Positions 48,601 through 49,985 of a DNA stretch of 64,000 bases are shown here, piece by piece. This DNA is from Symsagittifera roscoffensis (lineage: Eukaryota; Xenacoelomorpha; Acoela; Convolutidae). The stretch lies in assembly GCF_963678635.1 (NCBI RefSeq), contig NC_087063.1, forward strand, positions 7,470,386 to 7,534,385. Reading direction: 5' to 3'. The notes below the pieces were generated by a model. The model had not been told where the DNA came from and searched no databases. It saw only the letters and a list, made by a program, of their open reading frames with translations. Within the stretch, counting starts at the first letter, position 1. Every line of letters starts with the position of its first letter. Both the position numbers and the translations under genes were made by a program.

Positions 48601-49985
48601 TCGGCTGGTTTTTAGACGCCGCGCATTTTCGGTTGGTTTATTCTTCAGCTGGTTTTTTTACTCTCCTTTTTTCTTTCATTCCTCGCACACTCGCAACGGA
48701 CTGCCTTTCCCACCCTGCACAAACTTGGACTGTAACCAATAACTTAAGGAAGTTTCTGTTTGAATGCCAAATGTGCTGGCAATTGTGTAAAAATGGTCCG
48801 GTATGTTTTTATTATTTCAATAAATTGTTGTGATTGGACAAACTATCCGCTCGTTACTATTTTTTGGACTTTGTGAGAGGCAGTTGGACAAATTCAGGGC
48901 AGAGGGAAGTGCTTTTAGGTACTTTATTTCTAAGAAGCAATGAGTTAGAGTCGTCTTATCTAGTTTTTTAATCCGCTATAAAATTTAAACATTATCTGGC
49001 AGTACCATCTTCATAACTTTCTTGAAATCACAAGATAACGGTTTTTATGTTGTCACTAGTTATGAGTGTTTTGGCGAAGGCTTTGATTTTGTAGAGAGCG
49101 ATGATGCAACATTATGAATCTGTTGTTATTAGATCTGCCAATCTGATCCTGAGTCTGTTCAACCTGATGATTCACTCCAACATTCCAGATATCTGTCTCG
49201 AGTCAGACAAAACCGTCAAAAAGGTTAGCTCCTGTATTCTATACATCAAAGCTGGACCTATTTTGATACATAAGTAGCATCTGTTGTAGTAATCGGATCA
49301 AGAAAATCACCTGAGTAAAAGCAGATAAGAGAGATCTCATTACAAAACCAGACAATCTTAAAATACCCCTTTTTAATTTGTAGGTCTCACAAATAGTATT
49401 AAGATCTCTTTTCTTATGGTTTACATGCAGTTCTTGTTTGCGTTTTTGGGTTATAAATTTTTGCCTCATCCTCGGAAACAACACGCTCGGATCAAGGTGA
49501 GTCTCGAACCACCGACCTCTCGACTGAAGTACCGAGACGTTCATTAGTGTTTTTGAACTAAATGTTTTTTTTTGTTCCGTTCTCTTTAGATCCAGGAGAA
49601 GTTCTGTCTGCAGATGTCGGACGTGGAGGCCACCCGCCAGTTCCAGATGCTCATCGACCAGAGTGTGCGAGCCCTCTTCACCGACCTCATGGACAAAGTG
49701 CACGAACTAGTCGTGGTGAGTCACTTCTCTATTGTTCGTAGTATTTATTTTTTCATCTTTCATAAAGTCTTCATTGATTTGATTTGAGTGAGTGTTTATG
49801 TACTTTTTGAGTGATTTAAATTTAAAAAAAAGATTTTTCAGTTAATTGCCACAAATTGGTTTAAATTGCTTATAGTTGATTTAAGTCGGATGGAATATTT
49901 CTGCTTAAGCTCGACATAAATTTTCCAAGAAACATAAGTGTCAATTTGCATTATTTTCGTGTTTGTTTAGGGCATCAAAAATTAG
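2935..49985 (+). CDS. PIK3C3: PIK3C3/VPS34 class III phosphatidylinositol 3-kinase, whole spliced gene (20 exons)
   Basis: The enzyme phosphorylates phosphatidylinositol to PI3P on endosomes and phagophores, in complex with VPS15, Beclin-1 and ATG14 or UVRAG. Coding exons: 2935-3020, 15158-15358, 15687-15839, 16420-16606, 19084-19284, 21081-21158, 21478-21579, 22503-22595, 27104-27408, 27732-27911, 33682-33900, 34273-34538, 34877-35079, 36064-36228, 37016-37177, 38993-39179, 48259-48436, 49133-49223, 49590-49715, 49971-49985. All junctions are GT-AG and in phase, giving about 1065 codons against 887 in human. Approximate residues: C2 domain 30-260, PIK helical domain 360-560, kinase 715-1065. 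ATP-contacting lysine about 793 (SIYKVGDD), catalytic [12 protein letters not shown] about 915-926, metal-binding HIDFG about 934-938. Extra length lies in an acidic/basic linker (exon 10), a Ser/Ala linker (exon 12) and the kinase N-lobe (exons 13-14). Exons 1 and 20 are the least certain. Confidence 0.93.
3021..3415 (+). other. Start of PIK3C3 intron 1 and ARMC6 upstream region
   Basis: This 395-bp stretch lies between PIK3C3 exon 1 and ARMC6. It includes a canonical AATAAA at 3077-3082, the first one after the AASDHPPT stop codon. AASDHPPT transcripts might therefore end here, past PIK3C3 exon 1. It must also hold the ARMC6 promoter if that gene is transcribed alone; no clear TATA box is seen. 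An AG with a modest pyrimidine tract just before the ARMC6 start (3410) could be a 5' UTR or trans-splice acceptor. Confidence 0.4.
3077..3082 (+). terminator. Possible AASDHPPT polyadenylation signal
   Basis: AATAAA is 264 bp after the AASDHPPT stop and 56 bp past the PIK3C3 exon 1 donor. No AATAAA occurs in the 121 bp between the AASDHPPT stop and the PIK3C3 ATG. If used, the AASDHPPT 3' UTR would contain PIK3C3 exon 1. Confidence 0.3.
3416..4801 (+). CDS. ARMC6: Armadillo repeat-containing protein 6
   Basis: The gene is a single 461-codon exon starting at the ATG at 3416; a second in-frame ATG at 3425 is an alternative start. The N-terminus ([16 protein letters not shown], then a segment with SQGVNL) matches the ARMC6 head. 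The middle carries the most conserved block of the family, [18 protein letters not shown] near 4050-4110, and [14 protein letters not shown] near 4350-4395. It ends with [10 protein letters not shown], like the family's WTGQRG tail. The body is a run of helical armadillo repeats, so this is a curved protein-binding scaffold, probably cytosolic or nuclear; its cellular role is poorly known. Length is close to the usual 476-501. It lies wholly inside PIK3C3 intron 1 on the same strand, without introns, so it is a nested gene, possibly an old retrocopy. The frame is intact and polyadenylation signals follow. Confidence 0.95.
   Translation: MLTMKIASQQLFEDTYLENKEIFDEMSHEEIVTETVNQLTSQGVNLQNILCSAGDFTLAEDDVFVYKVLSASDEFFANMNEQNAQNLINSLKKDLATRVFAAKHGCYSKLMENLSSCDINVLEVLCAILEKQPDLVSFADIETILAVFKSLVGSDGKDAELKSLLSISVNICTLHEGNRQFMVKLKAPEVILEAMQKFPKLFVLSCNALRVFLLDDDVRVPFGKAHEHAQHIVGQLDGITKVVESYKATNQELGSSFALFSTLGKFCVRNEYCQQCVDIGAFEIATELLESDELRGNEKFVLSLLAFLKTAGGNDDVKDKIAEQGFLKSIMTILDEFSHSEQVCNAALVTLSVVVLRKPQYSKQVFDDNFAQIVVLLLDRYNDSVKVQESAFLAIRTLVNRCDEGKQLLLANGVEEYLQQAAGEVEELKQVANDTLRVLESTKGTFSEPWTGQQGDRIAQD
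4802..5141 (+). other. ARMC6 3' untranslated region with polyadenylation signals
   Basis: The stretch after the ARMC6 stop contains AATAAA motifs near 5074 and 5105, about 275-305 bp after the stop codon. No coding potential is seen. The first interspersed repeat of the TTGTTCCGACCA family begins at 5142, right after the likely transcript end. Confidence 0.55.
5142..5697 (+). repeat. Interspersed repeat family A, long copy 1
   Basis: It starts with TTGTTCCGACCA and has a body with AACTTTGTATTCGGG...GTTTTAGTTTTT, then GAGTGATAT and TTTCAGTCGTGATTC. It ends with a hairpin CTGTGC-TACTT-GCACAG followed by TAACTGGCTATCCTT. Other long copies are at 25793, 39271, 47087 and 50331. It is AT-rich and non-coding, about 555 bp. 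It looks like a non-autonomous element or one module of a larger one. Confidence 0.7.
6190..6221. repeat. Perfect 13-bp inverted repeat (hairpin)
   Basis: AATATCATAGGTT, a 6-base loop, then its exact reverse complement AACCTATGATATT. It lies in PIK3C3 intron 1. No flanking duplication was recognised. Confidence 0.7.
8153..8169. repeat. CCTTGC-GATAA-GCAAGG hairpin module (copy)
   Basis: A 6-bp stem with a 5-base loop, followed by TTTTGCAATCGGGTA and then TTGATTCACAGAATGG. The same arrangement recurs at 14023, 18183, 24479 and, mutated, 40073. The compensated stem in several copies marks it as a fixed part of a repeat family. Confidence 0.7.
8595..10570 (+). pseudogene. Decayed RTE-like non-LTR retrotransposon
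   Basis: The DNA is less AT-rich than its surroundings. Broken frames show the order of an RTE-type pol. An endonuclease-like start lies near 8755-9005 ([18 protein letters not shown]). A linker with [10 protein letters not shown] near 9700-9725 corresponds to the usual R-x-K-x-x-W-W region. Reverse-transcriptase remnants lie near 10310-10560, read across stops (MGGRSNYRC; then [15 protein letters not shown] and TRVRPENV). Many stops and frameshifts make it non-functional. It is on the same strand as PIK3C3, in intron 1. Clade assignment is by motif memory only. Confidence 0.65.
11993..12031. repeat. 10-bp perfect inverted repeat
   Basis: GTGTATCGCA and TGCGATACAC separated by about 19 bp, just before the palindrome GCGAAGCTTCGC. 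The TATCGCA segment also precedes the terminal hairpin at 14695, so it belongs to the same repeat end. Confidence 0.6.
12053..12064. repeat. GCGAAGCTTCGC palindrome (repeat terminus copy)
   Basis: A perfect 12-base palindrome followed by TTAGCCTCT. It matches the hairpin ends at 14695, 23636, 44788 and 45728. Confidence 0.6.
12452..12600 (+). repeat. Repeat family A, partial copy 2
   Basis: TTGTTCCGGC, then AACTTTGTATTCGAGT and ATGCAAAATCAGGT, then ATCGAGTGATATATTG. The 3' hairpin end is missing. Confidence 0.55.
13305..13465 (+). repeat. Repeat family G, copy 1
   Basis: Shares the order GGTGGCA..., AGCAGTATATTTACATGTTC, AACAGTTGATGC, TTGAACCGAAAAGG with copies near 16815, 44885 and 46685. 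Non-coding. Confidence 0.45.
13497..13770 (+). mobile_element. tRNA-like SINE, family S, copy 1
   Basis: Contains an A-box-like TTAGCCTGGACG and a B-box GGTTCGAATCT about 40 bp apart, the spacing of an internal RNA polymerase III promoter. Upstream is TTTTTTCGGGTTAACAACTTG; downstream is AGGACTTG, a T-run, ACGGGAAAT and GTCGGCTTAGTTGCCACATC. The same order appears at 17367-17630 and, degraded, at 25580-25790 and 40510-40660. Confidence 0.65.
13831..13886. repeat. 28-bp exact tandem duplication
   Basis: The unit CGATCTAAATCATTTTGACT plus GATGCTTT occurs twice in a row (13831 and 13859). It is a recent-looking slippage or unequal-exchange event. Confidence 0.8.
14023..14039. repeat. CCTTGC-GATAA-GCAAGG hairpin module (copy)
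   Basis: Identical stem and loop to 8153-8169, followed by TTTTGCAATCGGGTAATAG and TTTGTCCACAGAATGG. Confidence 0.7.
14695..14711. repeat. GCGAAGCT-C-AGCTTCGC terminal hairpin
   Basis: An 8-bp perfect stem with a one-base loop, followed by CTGTGT. It is the best-preserved copy of the terminal hairpin seen at several repeat ends. A worn copy follows at about 14950-14985. Confidence 0.65.
15158..15358 (+). CDS. PIK3C3: PIK3C3 exon 2 (C2 domain start)
   Basis: Acceptor GTTGCAG|T, donor TTTGT|GTGAGT. Encodes [19 protein letters not shown], then a region with [19 protein letters not shown] and [11 protein letters not shown]. It matches the family's SLEGK...Y...LEDP...L...TCQVF..G.PL.LP...SYKAF. 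Confidence 0.92.
15687..15839 (+). CDS. PIK3C3: PIK3C3 exon 3 (C2 domain)
   Basis: Acceptor CTTTTAG|TT, donor ACGGG|GTACGT. Encodes [20 protein letters not shown]...SILDVGG...[12 protein letters not shown], matching WNEWLKLPVKY.DLP...GGTTVSLFGKYG of VPS34. Confidence 0.93.
16420..16606 (+). CDS. PIK3C3: PIK3C3 exon 4 (C2 domain and acidic linker)
   Basis: Acceptor TGCATCAG|A, donor CGAAAG|GTAATT. Begins [15 protein letters not shown] (family: GMFRQGMHDLKVW). It then runs into a charged, low-complexity Lys/Glu/Ser/Asp linker where VPS34 proteins vary in length. Confidence 0.88.
17205..17272 (+). mobile_element. tRNA-Met-like SINE module, copy 1
   Basis: A-box GTGGCTGAGTGGCTAGTGC and a B-box-like CAGATCGACTCC. 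The anticodon region is degraded in this copy. See the better copies at 23481 and 40339. Confidence 0.55.
17367..17630 (+). mobile_element. tRNA-like SINE, family S, copy 2
   Basis: TTAGCCTGGAGG as A-box and GGTTCGAATCTG as B-box. The flanks match copy 1 (GGGTTGCTGAACAACTTGC upstream; ACGGGAAATATTCCG and GGCTTAGTTACCACATC downstream). It sits directly after the tRNA-Met-like module. Confidence 0.65.
18183..18197. repeat. CTTGC-GATAA-GCAAG hairpin module (copy)
   Basis: Five-bp stem, followed by ATTCGGGTTCTAGAC and TTGTCCACAGGATGAC. A TTGTTCCGACCACTG family A head lies 45 bp upstream, placing the two modules side by side. Confidence 0.6.
19084..19284 (+). CDS. PIK3C3: PIK3C3 exon 5 (C2 domain)
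   Basis: Acceptor GATTTTAG|TC, donor CTAGAG|GTCAGT, phase 0 on both sides, 67 codons. Encodes [14 protein letters not shown] and [12 protein letters not shown], matching VDWLDRLTFREIE and NFMYLMVEF of VPS34. Confidence 0.9.
19760..20250 (-). repeat. Repeat family B, copy 3 (reverse orientation)
   Basis: Both ends match the family: TTGTTCCGACTTTCG at the left (the 3' end of copies 57111 and 63338, reversed). At the right are GTCGGAACATTCAG, then GCTTTGCCCTGATA and GAGCAGTCTTG (the reversed 5' end). The interior has diverged or been replaced. Confidence 0.65.
20971..21042. repeat. 36-bp tandem duplication
   Basis: GCCGTTATCTATCTTGCGTT plus TATGAAGTGTAGCTTT is repeated at 21007 with one change (ATGATG for ATGAAG). 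It lies 40 bp upstream of the exon 6 acceptor. Confidence 0.75.
21081..21158 (+). CDS. PIK3C3: PIK3C3 exon 6
   Basis: Acceptor CGTGTTTAG|AA, donor GACAAG|GTGAGA, 26 codons, phase 0. Encodes NCYDMNNQ...VFDPDLDK, matching the VPS34 segment with VPDPQ before the SMENLVESKHHKL block. Confidence 0.85.
21478..21579 (+). CDS. PIK3C3: PIK3C3 exon 7
   Basis: Acceptor ATTTCAG|TC, donor CTATAT|GTTAGT, 34 codons. Encodes [14 protein letters not shown] and [15 protein letters not shown], matching ENLVESKHHKLARS and DHDLKPNAATRDQL. An (AT)n microsatellite starts 20 bp after the donor. Confidence 0.93.
21599..21646. repeat. (AT)24 microsatellite
   Basis: An uninterrupted AT dinucleotide run of about 48 bp in PIK3C3 intron 7, 20 bp after the exon 7 donor. 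The unbroken run implies high length variability. Confidence 0.95.
22021..22450 (-). repeat. Repeat family D, copy 1
   Basis: Shares with 61252-61620, in inverted orientation, a GGCGCC/GCGCGCG core, AAAATTTTTCTAAAGACGCC, and a run like CAAAAAGTGCCCAAAAACA. Rich in C and G runs compared with the surroundings. Non-coding. Confidence 0.6.
22503..22595 (+). CDS. PIK3C3: PIK3C3 exon 8 (start of helical domain)
   Basis: Acceptor TGTTTCAG|GA, donor CCCAAT|GTAAAT, 31 codons. Encodes [20 protein letters not shown] then YSL, matching [21 protein letters not shown]. Confidence 0.94.
23316..23660 (+). mobile_element. tRNA-Met-like SINE with terminal hairpin, copy 2
   Basis: The leader GTATTAGTACGAACC, then CGCAAACAAAGTGTTCATT, precedes a tRNA-like part at 23481-23543. 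That part has A-box GGCGGAGTGGTTAGTGCG, a CAT anticodon in a loop with T before it and A after it, and B-box AGATCGAATCC. The anticodon resembles tRNA-Met. The end is a GCGAAG-CGCAA-CTTCGC hairpin at 23636-23652, followed by ACCTGTG. The copy at 40190-40485 has the same order. Confidence 0.7.
24479..24499. repeat. ACCCTTGC-GACAA-GCAAGGGT hairpin module (longest stem)
   Basis: Eight-bp perfect stem and 5-base loop, followed by GTTGCAACGGGGTATCAG. It is the strongest stem of this module in the window. Confidence 0.7.
24930..25130. repeat. Tandem duplication, unit about 128 bp
   Basis: The block TTTATTTTAAATTTGTTTA(T/G)TATGCTTATCACTGG, then CACCGCAA and TTGGCGACTGAA, occurs at about 24940 and 25068 with few differences. 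Confidence 0.75.
25580..25790 (+). mobile_element. tRNA-like SINE, family S, degraded copy 3
   Basis: AGGTCAACAACTTG head, GGCACGGCGAAGGTCTTAG, then B-box-like GGTTTGAATCT and AAGTATTCCGCTTCC. It is followed within a few bases by family A (25793), so the modules abut again. Confidence 0.5.
25793..26352 (+). repeat. Repeat family A, long copy 3
   Basis: TTGTTCCGACCATTTG head, AACTTTGTGTTC, GAGTGATAT-like GTGTGATATATCG, and the 3' end TGTGCTACTTGCTTAGTAACC then GGCTAT. Confidence 0.65.
27104..27408 (+). CDS. PIK3C3: PIK3C3 exon 9 (PIK helical domain)
   Basis: Acceptor CGTTCAG|GC, donor GGAGAG|GTTAGT. Encodes [20 protein letters not shown], later [20 protein letters not shown] and [15 protein letters not shown]. 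This is the PIK accessory domain pattern (CVNW...ALELL...LELLSSHY...VRRYAV...LLMYLLQLVQALKYE). The longest exon, and clearly GC-richer than the introns. Confidence 0.95.
27732..27911 (+). CDS. PIK3C3: PIK3C3 exon 10 (charged linker and helical domain)
   Basis: Acceptor CTTTCCAG|AT, donor CAATTG|GTGAGC. The first 38 codons are an Arg/Glu/Ser-rich linker. The end, [20 protein letters not shown] plus NW, matches [22 protein letters not shown]. Confidence 0.9.
28040..28700. repeat. Repeat family D, copy 2, interrupted
   Basis: Starts with AACGGCGCCTCTGGGG, a 12-G run and GCGCGCG. A second part near 28445 begins CAGTGGCGTGTGCAAAAATTTT and reaches TACCAAAGAGTACCCTTTGG. A GC-rich SINE occupies 28702-28985 next to it, apparently inserted. 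Confidence 0.5.
28702..28985 (-). mobile_element. GC-rich tRNA-derived SINE
   Basis: On the minus strand: TGGCTGATTTGGTTAGACGC (A-box) and GGGTTCGACCCCCGG (B-box) at the right spacing. A roughly 180-bp non-tRNA body follows, with GTCATCCGCC, CCCCCACGTGAGCAAGGG and GGAGGGAGATGGG. The anticodon stem does not pair well, so it is not a tRNA gene. The base composition is sharply GC-richer than the surrounding intron, suggesting a recent insertion. No second copy was seen in the window. Confidence 0.7.
29368..29565. repeat. Tandem duplication, unit about 98 bp
   Basis: AGTTAATATTAGAAAAAAA then TCATAACG, ending GCGGTTCTTTTGAATC...TAGCTTAACTCG, occurs at 29368 and again at 29466 with small differences in A-run length. 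Confidence 0.8.
29797..29842. repeat. Two long T runs
   Basis: Runs of about 17 and 14 T, separated by GAACAGTGAACAGAG. On the minus strand these are poly(A), and they might mark the 3' end of the antisense LINE at 30.6-33.6 kb, although the intervening 800 bp shows no coding trace. Confidence 0.35.
30614..32650 (-). pseudogene. LINE ORF2 (endonuclease and reverse transcriptase), broken
   Basis: Read leftward from ORF1. The endonuclease fragment has the family motif [12 protein letters not shown] near 32545-32560, then [15 protein letters not shown] near 32290-32340. The reverse-transcriptase fragments include [18 protein letters not shown] near 31120-31180, [17 protein letters not shown] near 31035-31080 and [19 protein letters not shown] near 30740-30800. 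The catalytic FADD box reads FAGD near 30675, so even this domain is dead. Several stops and frameshifts. The motif set is typical of the CR1/L2/Jockey group. Confidence 0.85.
32673..33587 (-). CDS. LINE ORF1 protein (304 codons, intact)
   Basis: This is the nucleic-acid-binding ORF1 of a non-LTR retrotransposon. The N-terminal third has a long heptad-like helix (residues about 50-115, with [20 protein letters not shown]), suggesting a coiled coil. It is followed by [18 protein letters not shown], then [26 protein letters not shown] and [11 protein letters not shown]. These are the RRM-like and C-terminal blocks typical of CR1/L2-type ORF1 proteins. No zinc knuckle is seen. The frame is intact while the following ORF2 is broken. 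It reads antisense to PIK3C3. Confidence 0.85.
   Translation of the reverse strand: MDSDKNQFSLKEIPILIFQDQTPLGTGRKEDRPDIKRPFIMLSPPNEKSESIMIQTIETTISKQMERLKTEFIKTIRTEMNESLKRLVDEAMEDFRSNFQRQVDEKVADQANSSKLHVLSQAEWMESYNRRDNVRITGLSEKNLQSKNRKEYEQENVALTKVIELARQIDATIDEKDVSIAHRLPARGTQSRPIIVKFARSTAKNNLLRKEKLLRENKQLTYVRVFEDLSRPRLNFFNLTRNDPRIENAWRREGPIFFQREGNQQIEKIDQLFVGGKLLDYTYNDVKKRFEKNVLNKSSTSPKT
33682..33900 (+). CDS. PIK3C3: PIK3C3 exon 11 (helical domain)
   Basis: Acceptor ATGCCCAG|GT, donor GTCAG|GTAAAC. Continues the split Trp codon: [21 protein letters not shown], matching WYVIVECED... . It ends [14 protein letters not shown] (family: AAQQTFVDRL). The antisense LINE ends just upstream. Confidence 0.92.
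34273..34538 (+). CDS. PIK3C3: PIK3C3 exon 12 (linker to kinase domain)
   Basis: Acceptor TCTTTTTAG|AC, donor CAGTCG|GTAAAT. Begins [20 protein letters not shown] then LLKDML, matching [26 protein letters not shown]. It then carries a Ser/Ala/Gly-rich stretch of about 55 residues that is longer than in vertebrate VPS34. Confidence 0.88.
34877..35079 (+). CDS. PIK3C3: PIK3C3 exon 13 (kinase N-lobe start)
   Basis: Acceptor GTGCTTCAG|AA, donor CATATA|GTAATT. Encodes [20 protein letters not shown], then [25 protein letters not shown], matching the family's ...IPLPLEPQVKIRGI...LFKSALMPAQLFF. The donor was chosen because it is the one in phase with exon 14. An alternative, donor 35038 with acceptor 36124, would also keep phase and would shorten the loop. 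Confidence 0.8.
36064..36228 (+). CDS. PIK3C3: PIK3C3 exon 14 (ATP-binding lysine)
   Basis: Acceptor TCGTTTCAG|TT, donor GACGAG|GTCAGT, 55 codons, phase 0. Encodes [20 protein letters not shown] then IALMDE, matching [25 protein letters not shown]. The first 25 residues have no counterpart in human VPS34. Confidence 0.93.
36432..36890 (+). repeat. Repeat family C, copy 1
   Basis: Head GTCGATGAACGTAG...GAGACTCTTATATAGG, then a T-run and TTTCAGGAAAAA. Body TTCAAAGAGCGTAAAGGGCG. Tail CTGTCTGTTGGCTATGTTT. Other copies: about 38400-38958 (body and tail), 40862 (head only), 41035-41460, 43578-44080 and 45058-45520. Non-coding. Confidence 0.65.
37016..37177 (+). CDS. PIK3C3: PIK3C3 exon 15 (kinase domain)
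   Basis: Acceptor TGTTTCAG|AT, donor ATCAAG|GTCTGT, 54 codons. Encodes [20 protein letters not shown], then [16 protein letters not shown] and RRSIK, matching [20 protein letters not shown]...GFMQFI.SVPVAEVL...GSIQN. Confidence 0.95.
37240..38060 (+). pseudogene. Non-LTR reverse-transcriptase fragment (Jockey/R1-like)
   Basis: A frame containing [35 protein letters not shown] and [10 protein letters not shown] gives the RT block around VPQGS and the former FADD box, now unrecognisable. Further on, in other frames, are [13 protein letters not shown] and [12 protein letters not shown], the typical thumb-region pattern. Several stops and frameshifts. Same strand as PIK3C3. A different element from the antisense LINE in intron 10. 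Confidence 0.75.
38400..38958 (+). repeat. Repeat family C, copy 2 (tail reaches exon 16)
   Basis: Matches the body (AAATTCAAAGAGCTTTAAGG) and tail (CTGTCTGATGGCTATGTTT). Only 34 bp separate the tail from the exon 16 start, so the repeat supplies much of the upstream pyrimidine-rich DNA. A short sequence at 38628-38700 with CCCCCTTCAAGAAGGGG resembles the inner hairpin of the 59953 element. Confidence 0.5.
38993..39179 (+). CDS. PIK3C3: PIK3C3 exon 16 (catalytic loop)
   Basis: Acceptor TCGTTTCAG|AA, donor ACAGG|GTTCGA. Encodes [13 protein letters not shown], then a short Gly/Ser insert, then [20 protein letters not shown] and [15 protein letters not shown]. The catalytic Asp-Arg-His and Asn are present. 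The donor is weak (GTTCGA) and precedes a 9.1-kb intron. Confidence 0.94.
39271..39803 (+). repeat. Repeat family A, long copy 4
   Basis: TTGTTCCGAGG head, GTATTCGGGTGTGTTTTAG, GGGTCGAGTGATATG, TTTCAGTCGTGATCC, and end TGTGCTATTTGGACAGCAGC then TGGCTATCCTTGTT. A second 3' end (TGCGCTAAATGCACAGCAAC, CGGCTATC) lies at 39983-40020. The region continues into hairpin and tRNA-like modules. Confidence 0.65.
40073..40089. repeat. Mutated CCTTGC hairpin module
   Basis: GCTTG-AGATAAG-CAAGC. The first and last bases have changed together relative to other copies, keeping the stem paired. It is followed by TCGGAATCTAAATTTTTTCG and GGTGAACAACTTGTTTAAC, the head of family S. Confidence 0.55.
40190..40485 (+). 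mobile_element. tRNA-Met-like SINE with terminal hairpin, copy 3
   Basis: The leader ATTAGTACGAACC...CGCAAACAAAAGTGTTCATT leads to the tRNA-like part at 40339-40412. That part has A-box GGCTGAGTGGTTAGTGCG, CAT in the anticodon loop (ACTCATAAT) and B-box GGTTCGAATCC. The end is TCGAAGCTTCG then TGTCTGTG. The B-box here is a perfect match to the polymerase III consensus. Confidence 0.72.
40510..40660 (+). mobile_element. tRNA-like SINE, family S, degraded copy 4
   Basis: CGCACTTGGCCTAAAAG, ATATGCCGAAAGCGGC, then CATTCAAATCTGTATG as a worn B-box. It follows the tRNA-Met-like module, as at 17205-17630. Confidence 0.5.
41035..41460 (+). repeat. Repeat family C, copy 3
   Basis: GTCGATGAACGTAACTCAGA head, CTCTTATGTA, TTTCTTCAGGATC, body TCAAAGAGTTTTAATCC, tail TTGGCTATGTTT. 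A head-only copy precedes it at 40862-40930. Confidence 0.6.
42000..42217 (-). repeat. Repeat family A, partial reverse copy
   Basis: The reverse complement gives TTGTTCCGAGAAACTTTG, TATTCGGTTGTTTAAG and AAAATCAGGTACAACAAATA, then AGATATATCATATTG. Confidence 0.55.
42708..43010 (+). CDS. Hypothetical small single-pass membrane protein (100 codons), nested in PIK3C3 intron 16
   Basis: The ATG opens [20 protein letters not shown], then [11 protein letters not shown], a long hydrophobic segment that would act as a signal anchor. A basic stretch ([12 protein letters not shown]) and an Asn/Ser-rich hydrophilic tail follow, ending SSNSEHFEV. The C-terminal -EV could be a short PDZ-type end, but that is speculation. 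Local composition is more codon-like than the flanks. AATAAA lies near 43320, about 310 bp after the stop. No family recognised. The downstream 450 bp is duplicated at 45893. It may be a real small gene or a chance frame. Confidence 0.45.
   Translation: MQFLPFILFVALVVGIIVVIFFVLFVLAVKFQESGTPIILAKRTAVGRSYNSSIYVNLNRNDNDRMNRHVSSYGSPMSPNLSRTIGNRIDLSSNSEHFEV
43045..43490 (+). repeat. Duplicated segment, copy 1 (3' flank of the 42708 ORF)
   Basis: Shared landmarks with 45893-46370: TGTGAGTTGGAAAATTTG, ACTGATGACATTG(C/T)ATCGATGAC, GGATATG(G/A)CAAAA, CAGAATTGTAAATATATCAA and ATGTTTGCGGAC. The two are about 2.85 kb apart, in the same orientation and diverged. Confidence 0.7.
43578..44080 (+). repeat. 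Repeat family C, copy 4
   Basis: TCGATGAACAAAGTTCAGAC head, CTTGTGTAGGTCGTGATG, T-run, TTTCAGAAAAAA, body TTCAAAGAGCCTTAAG, tail GTTTGTTGGCTATGTTC. Followed after about 450 bp by the leader of the tRNA-like module (44560) and a terminal hairpin (44788). Confidence 0.6.
44788..44812. repeat. Terminal hairpin copy (TGCGGAGCAC-AGCTTCGC)
   Basis: TGCGGAGCACAGCTTCGC then CTCTGTG, a mutated form of the GCGAAGCT/AGCTTCGC hairpin. It ends a region starting with a worn tRNA-like leader at 44560. Confidence 0.55.
44885..45030 (+). repeat. Repeat family G, copy 3
   Basis: GGTGGCACTTTCCCAGCATT, TAGCATGTACTTTGAAAT, AAACATTTGATAT, AATGAACCGAAAAAGGC. Follows the terminal hairpin at 44788 closely. Confidence 0.5.
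45058..45520 (+). repeat. Repeat family C, copy 5
   Basis: AATGAACGTAGCGAAGACTT head, TTATATAGGTCTTACTG, body ATTCAAAGAGCTTAATGGGC, tail CGATTGGCTTTGCT. A terminal hairpin copy follows at 45728-45757. Confidence 0.6.
45893..46370 (+). repeat. Duplicated segment, copy 2
   Basis: Matches 43045-43490 through the landmarks given there. The upstream 100-codon ORF is not present before this copy, so only the flank is duplicated. Confidence 0.7.
46685..46790 (+). repeat. Repeat family G, copy 4
   Basis: TTGGTAGCACTTCGCAGCATT, AGCAGAATGTGCTTTAGAT, AAAACAGCAGATGC. Confidence 0.45.
47087..47573 (+). repeat. Repeat family A, long copy 5 with low-complexity insert
   Basis: CGTTCCGATCG head, TTTCAGTAGTAATTCGAACG, then a T/A block with repeated TTCGAA (47310-47405). 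The end is CTGTGCTACTTGCGCAGCAA then CTGGCTATCCT. Confidence 0.55.
48259..48436 (+). CDS. PIK3C3: PIK3C3 exon 17 (activation loop)
   Basis: Acceptor TGTTTCAG|GC, donor AGAAG|GTACCA. Encodes [20 protein letters not shown], then [13 protein letters not shown] and [15 protein letters not shown], nearly identical to the VPS34 [20 protein letters not shown]... segment. Contains the metal-binding DFG. High GC relative to the introns. Confidence 0.96.
49133..49223 (+). CDS. PIK3C3: PIK3C3 exon 18 (kinase C-lobe)
   Basis: Acceptor GTTATTAG|AT, donor AAAAAG|GTTAGC. Encodes [20 protein letters not shown] then [10 protein letters not shown], matching [29 protein letters not shown]. Confidence 0.95.
49590..49715 (+). 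CDS. PIK3C3: PIK3C3 exon 19 (kinase C-lobe end)
   Basis: Acceptor TCTCTTTAG|AT, donor GTCGTG|GTGAGT, 42 codons. Encodes [20 protein letters not shown], then [22 protein letters not shown], matching [30 protein letters not shown]...IHKFAQ. Confidence 0.94.
49971..49985 (+). CDS. PIK3C3: PIK3C3 exon 20, last coding bases and stop (tentative)
   Basis: A good acceptor (CGTGTTTGTTTAG) 255 bp downstream gives, in phase, G-I-K-N-stop. Four residues is exactly the number the family has after exon 19, but the usual end is Tyr-Trp-Arg-Lys. No in-phase exon encoding Tyr-Trp-Arg was found downstream. Confidence 0.5.
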   Translation, partial: GIKN

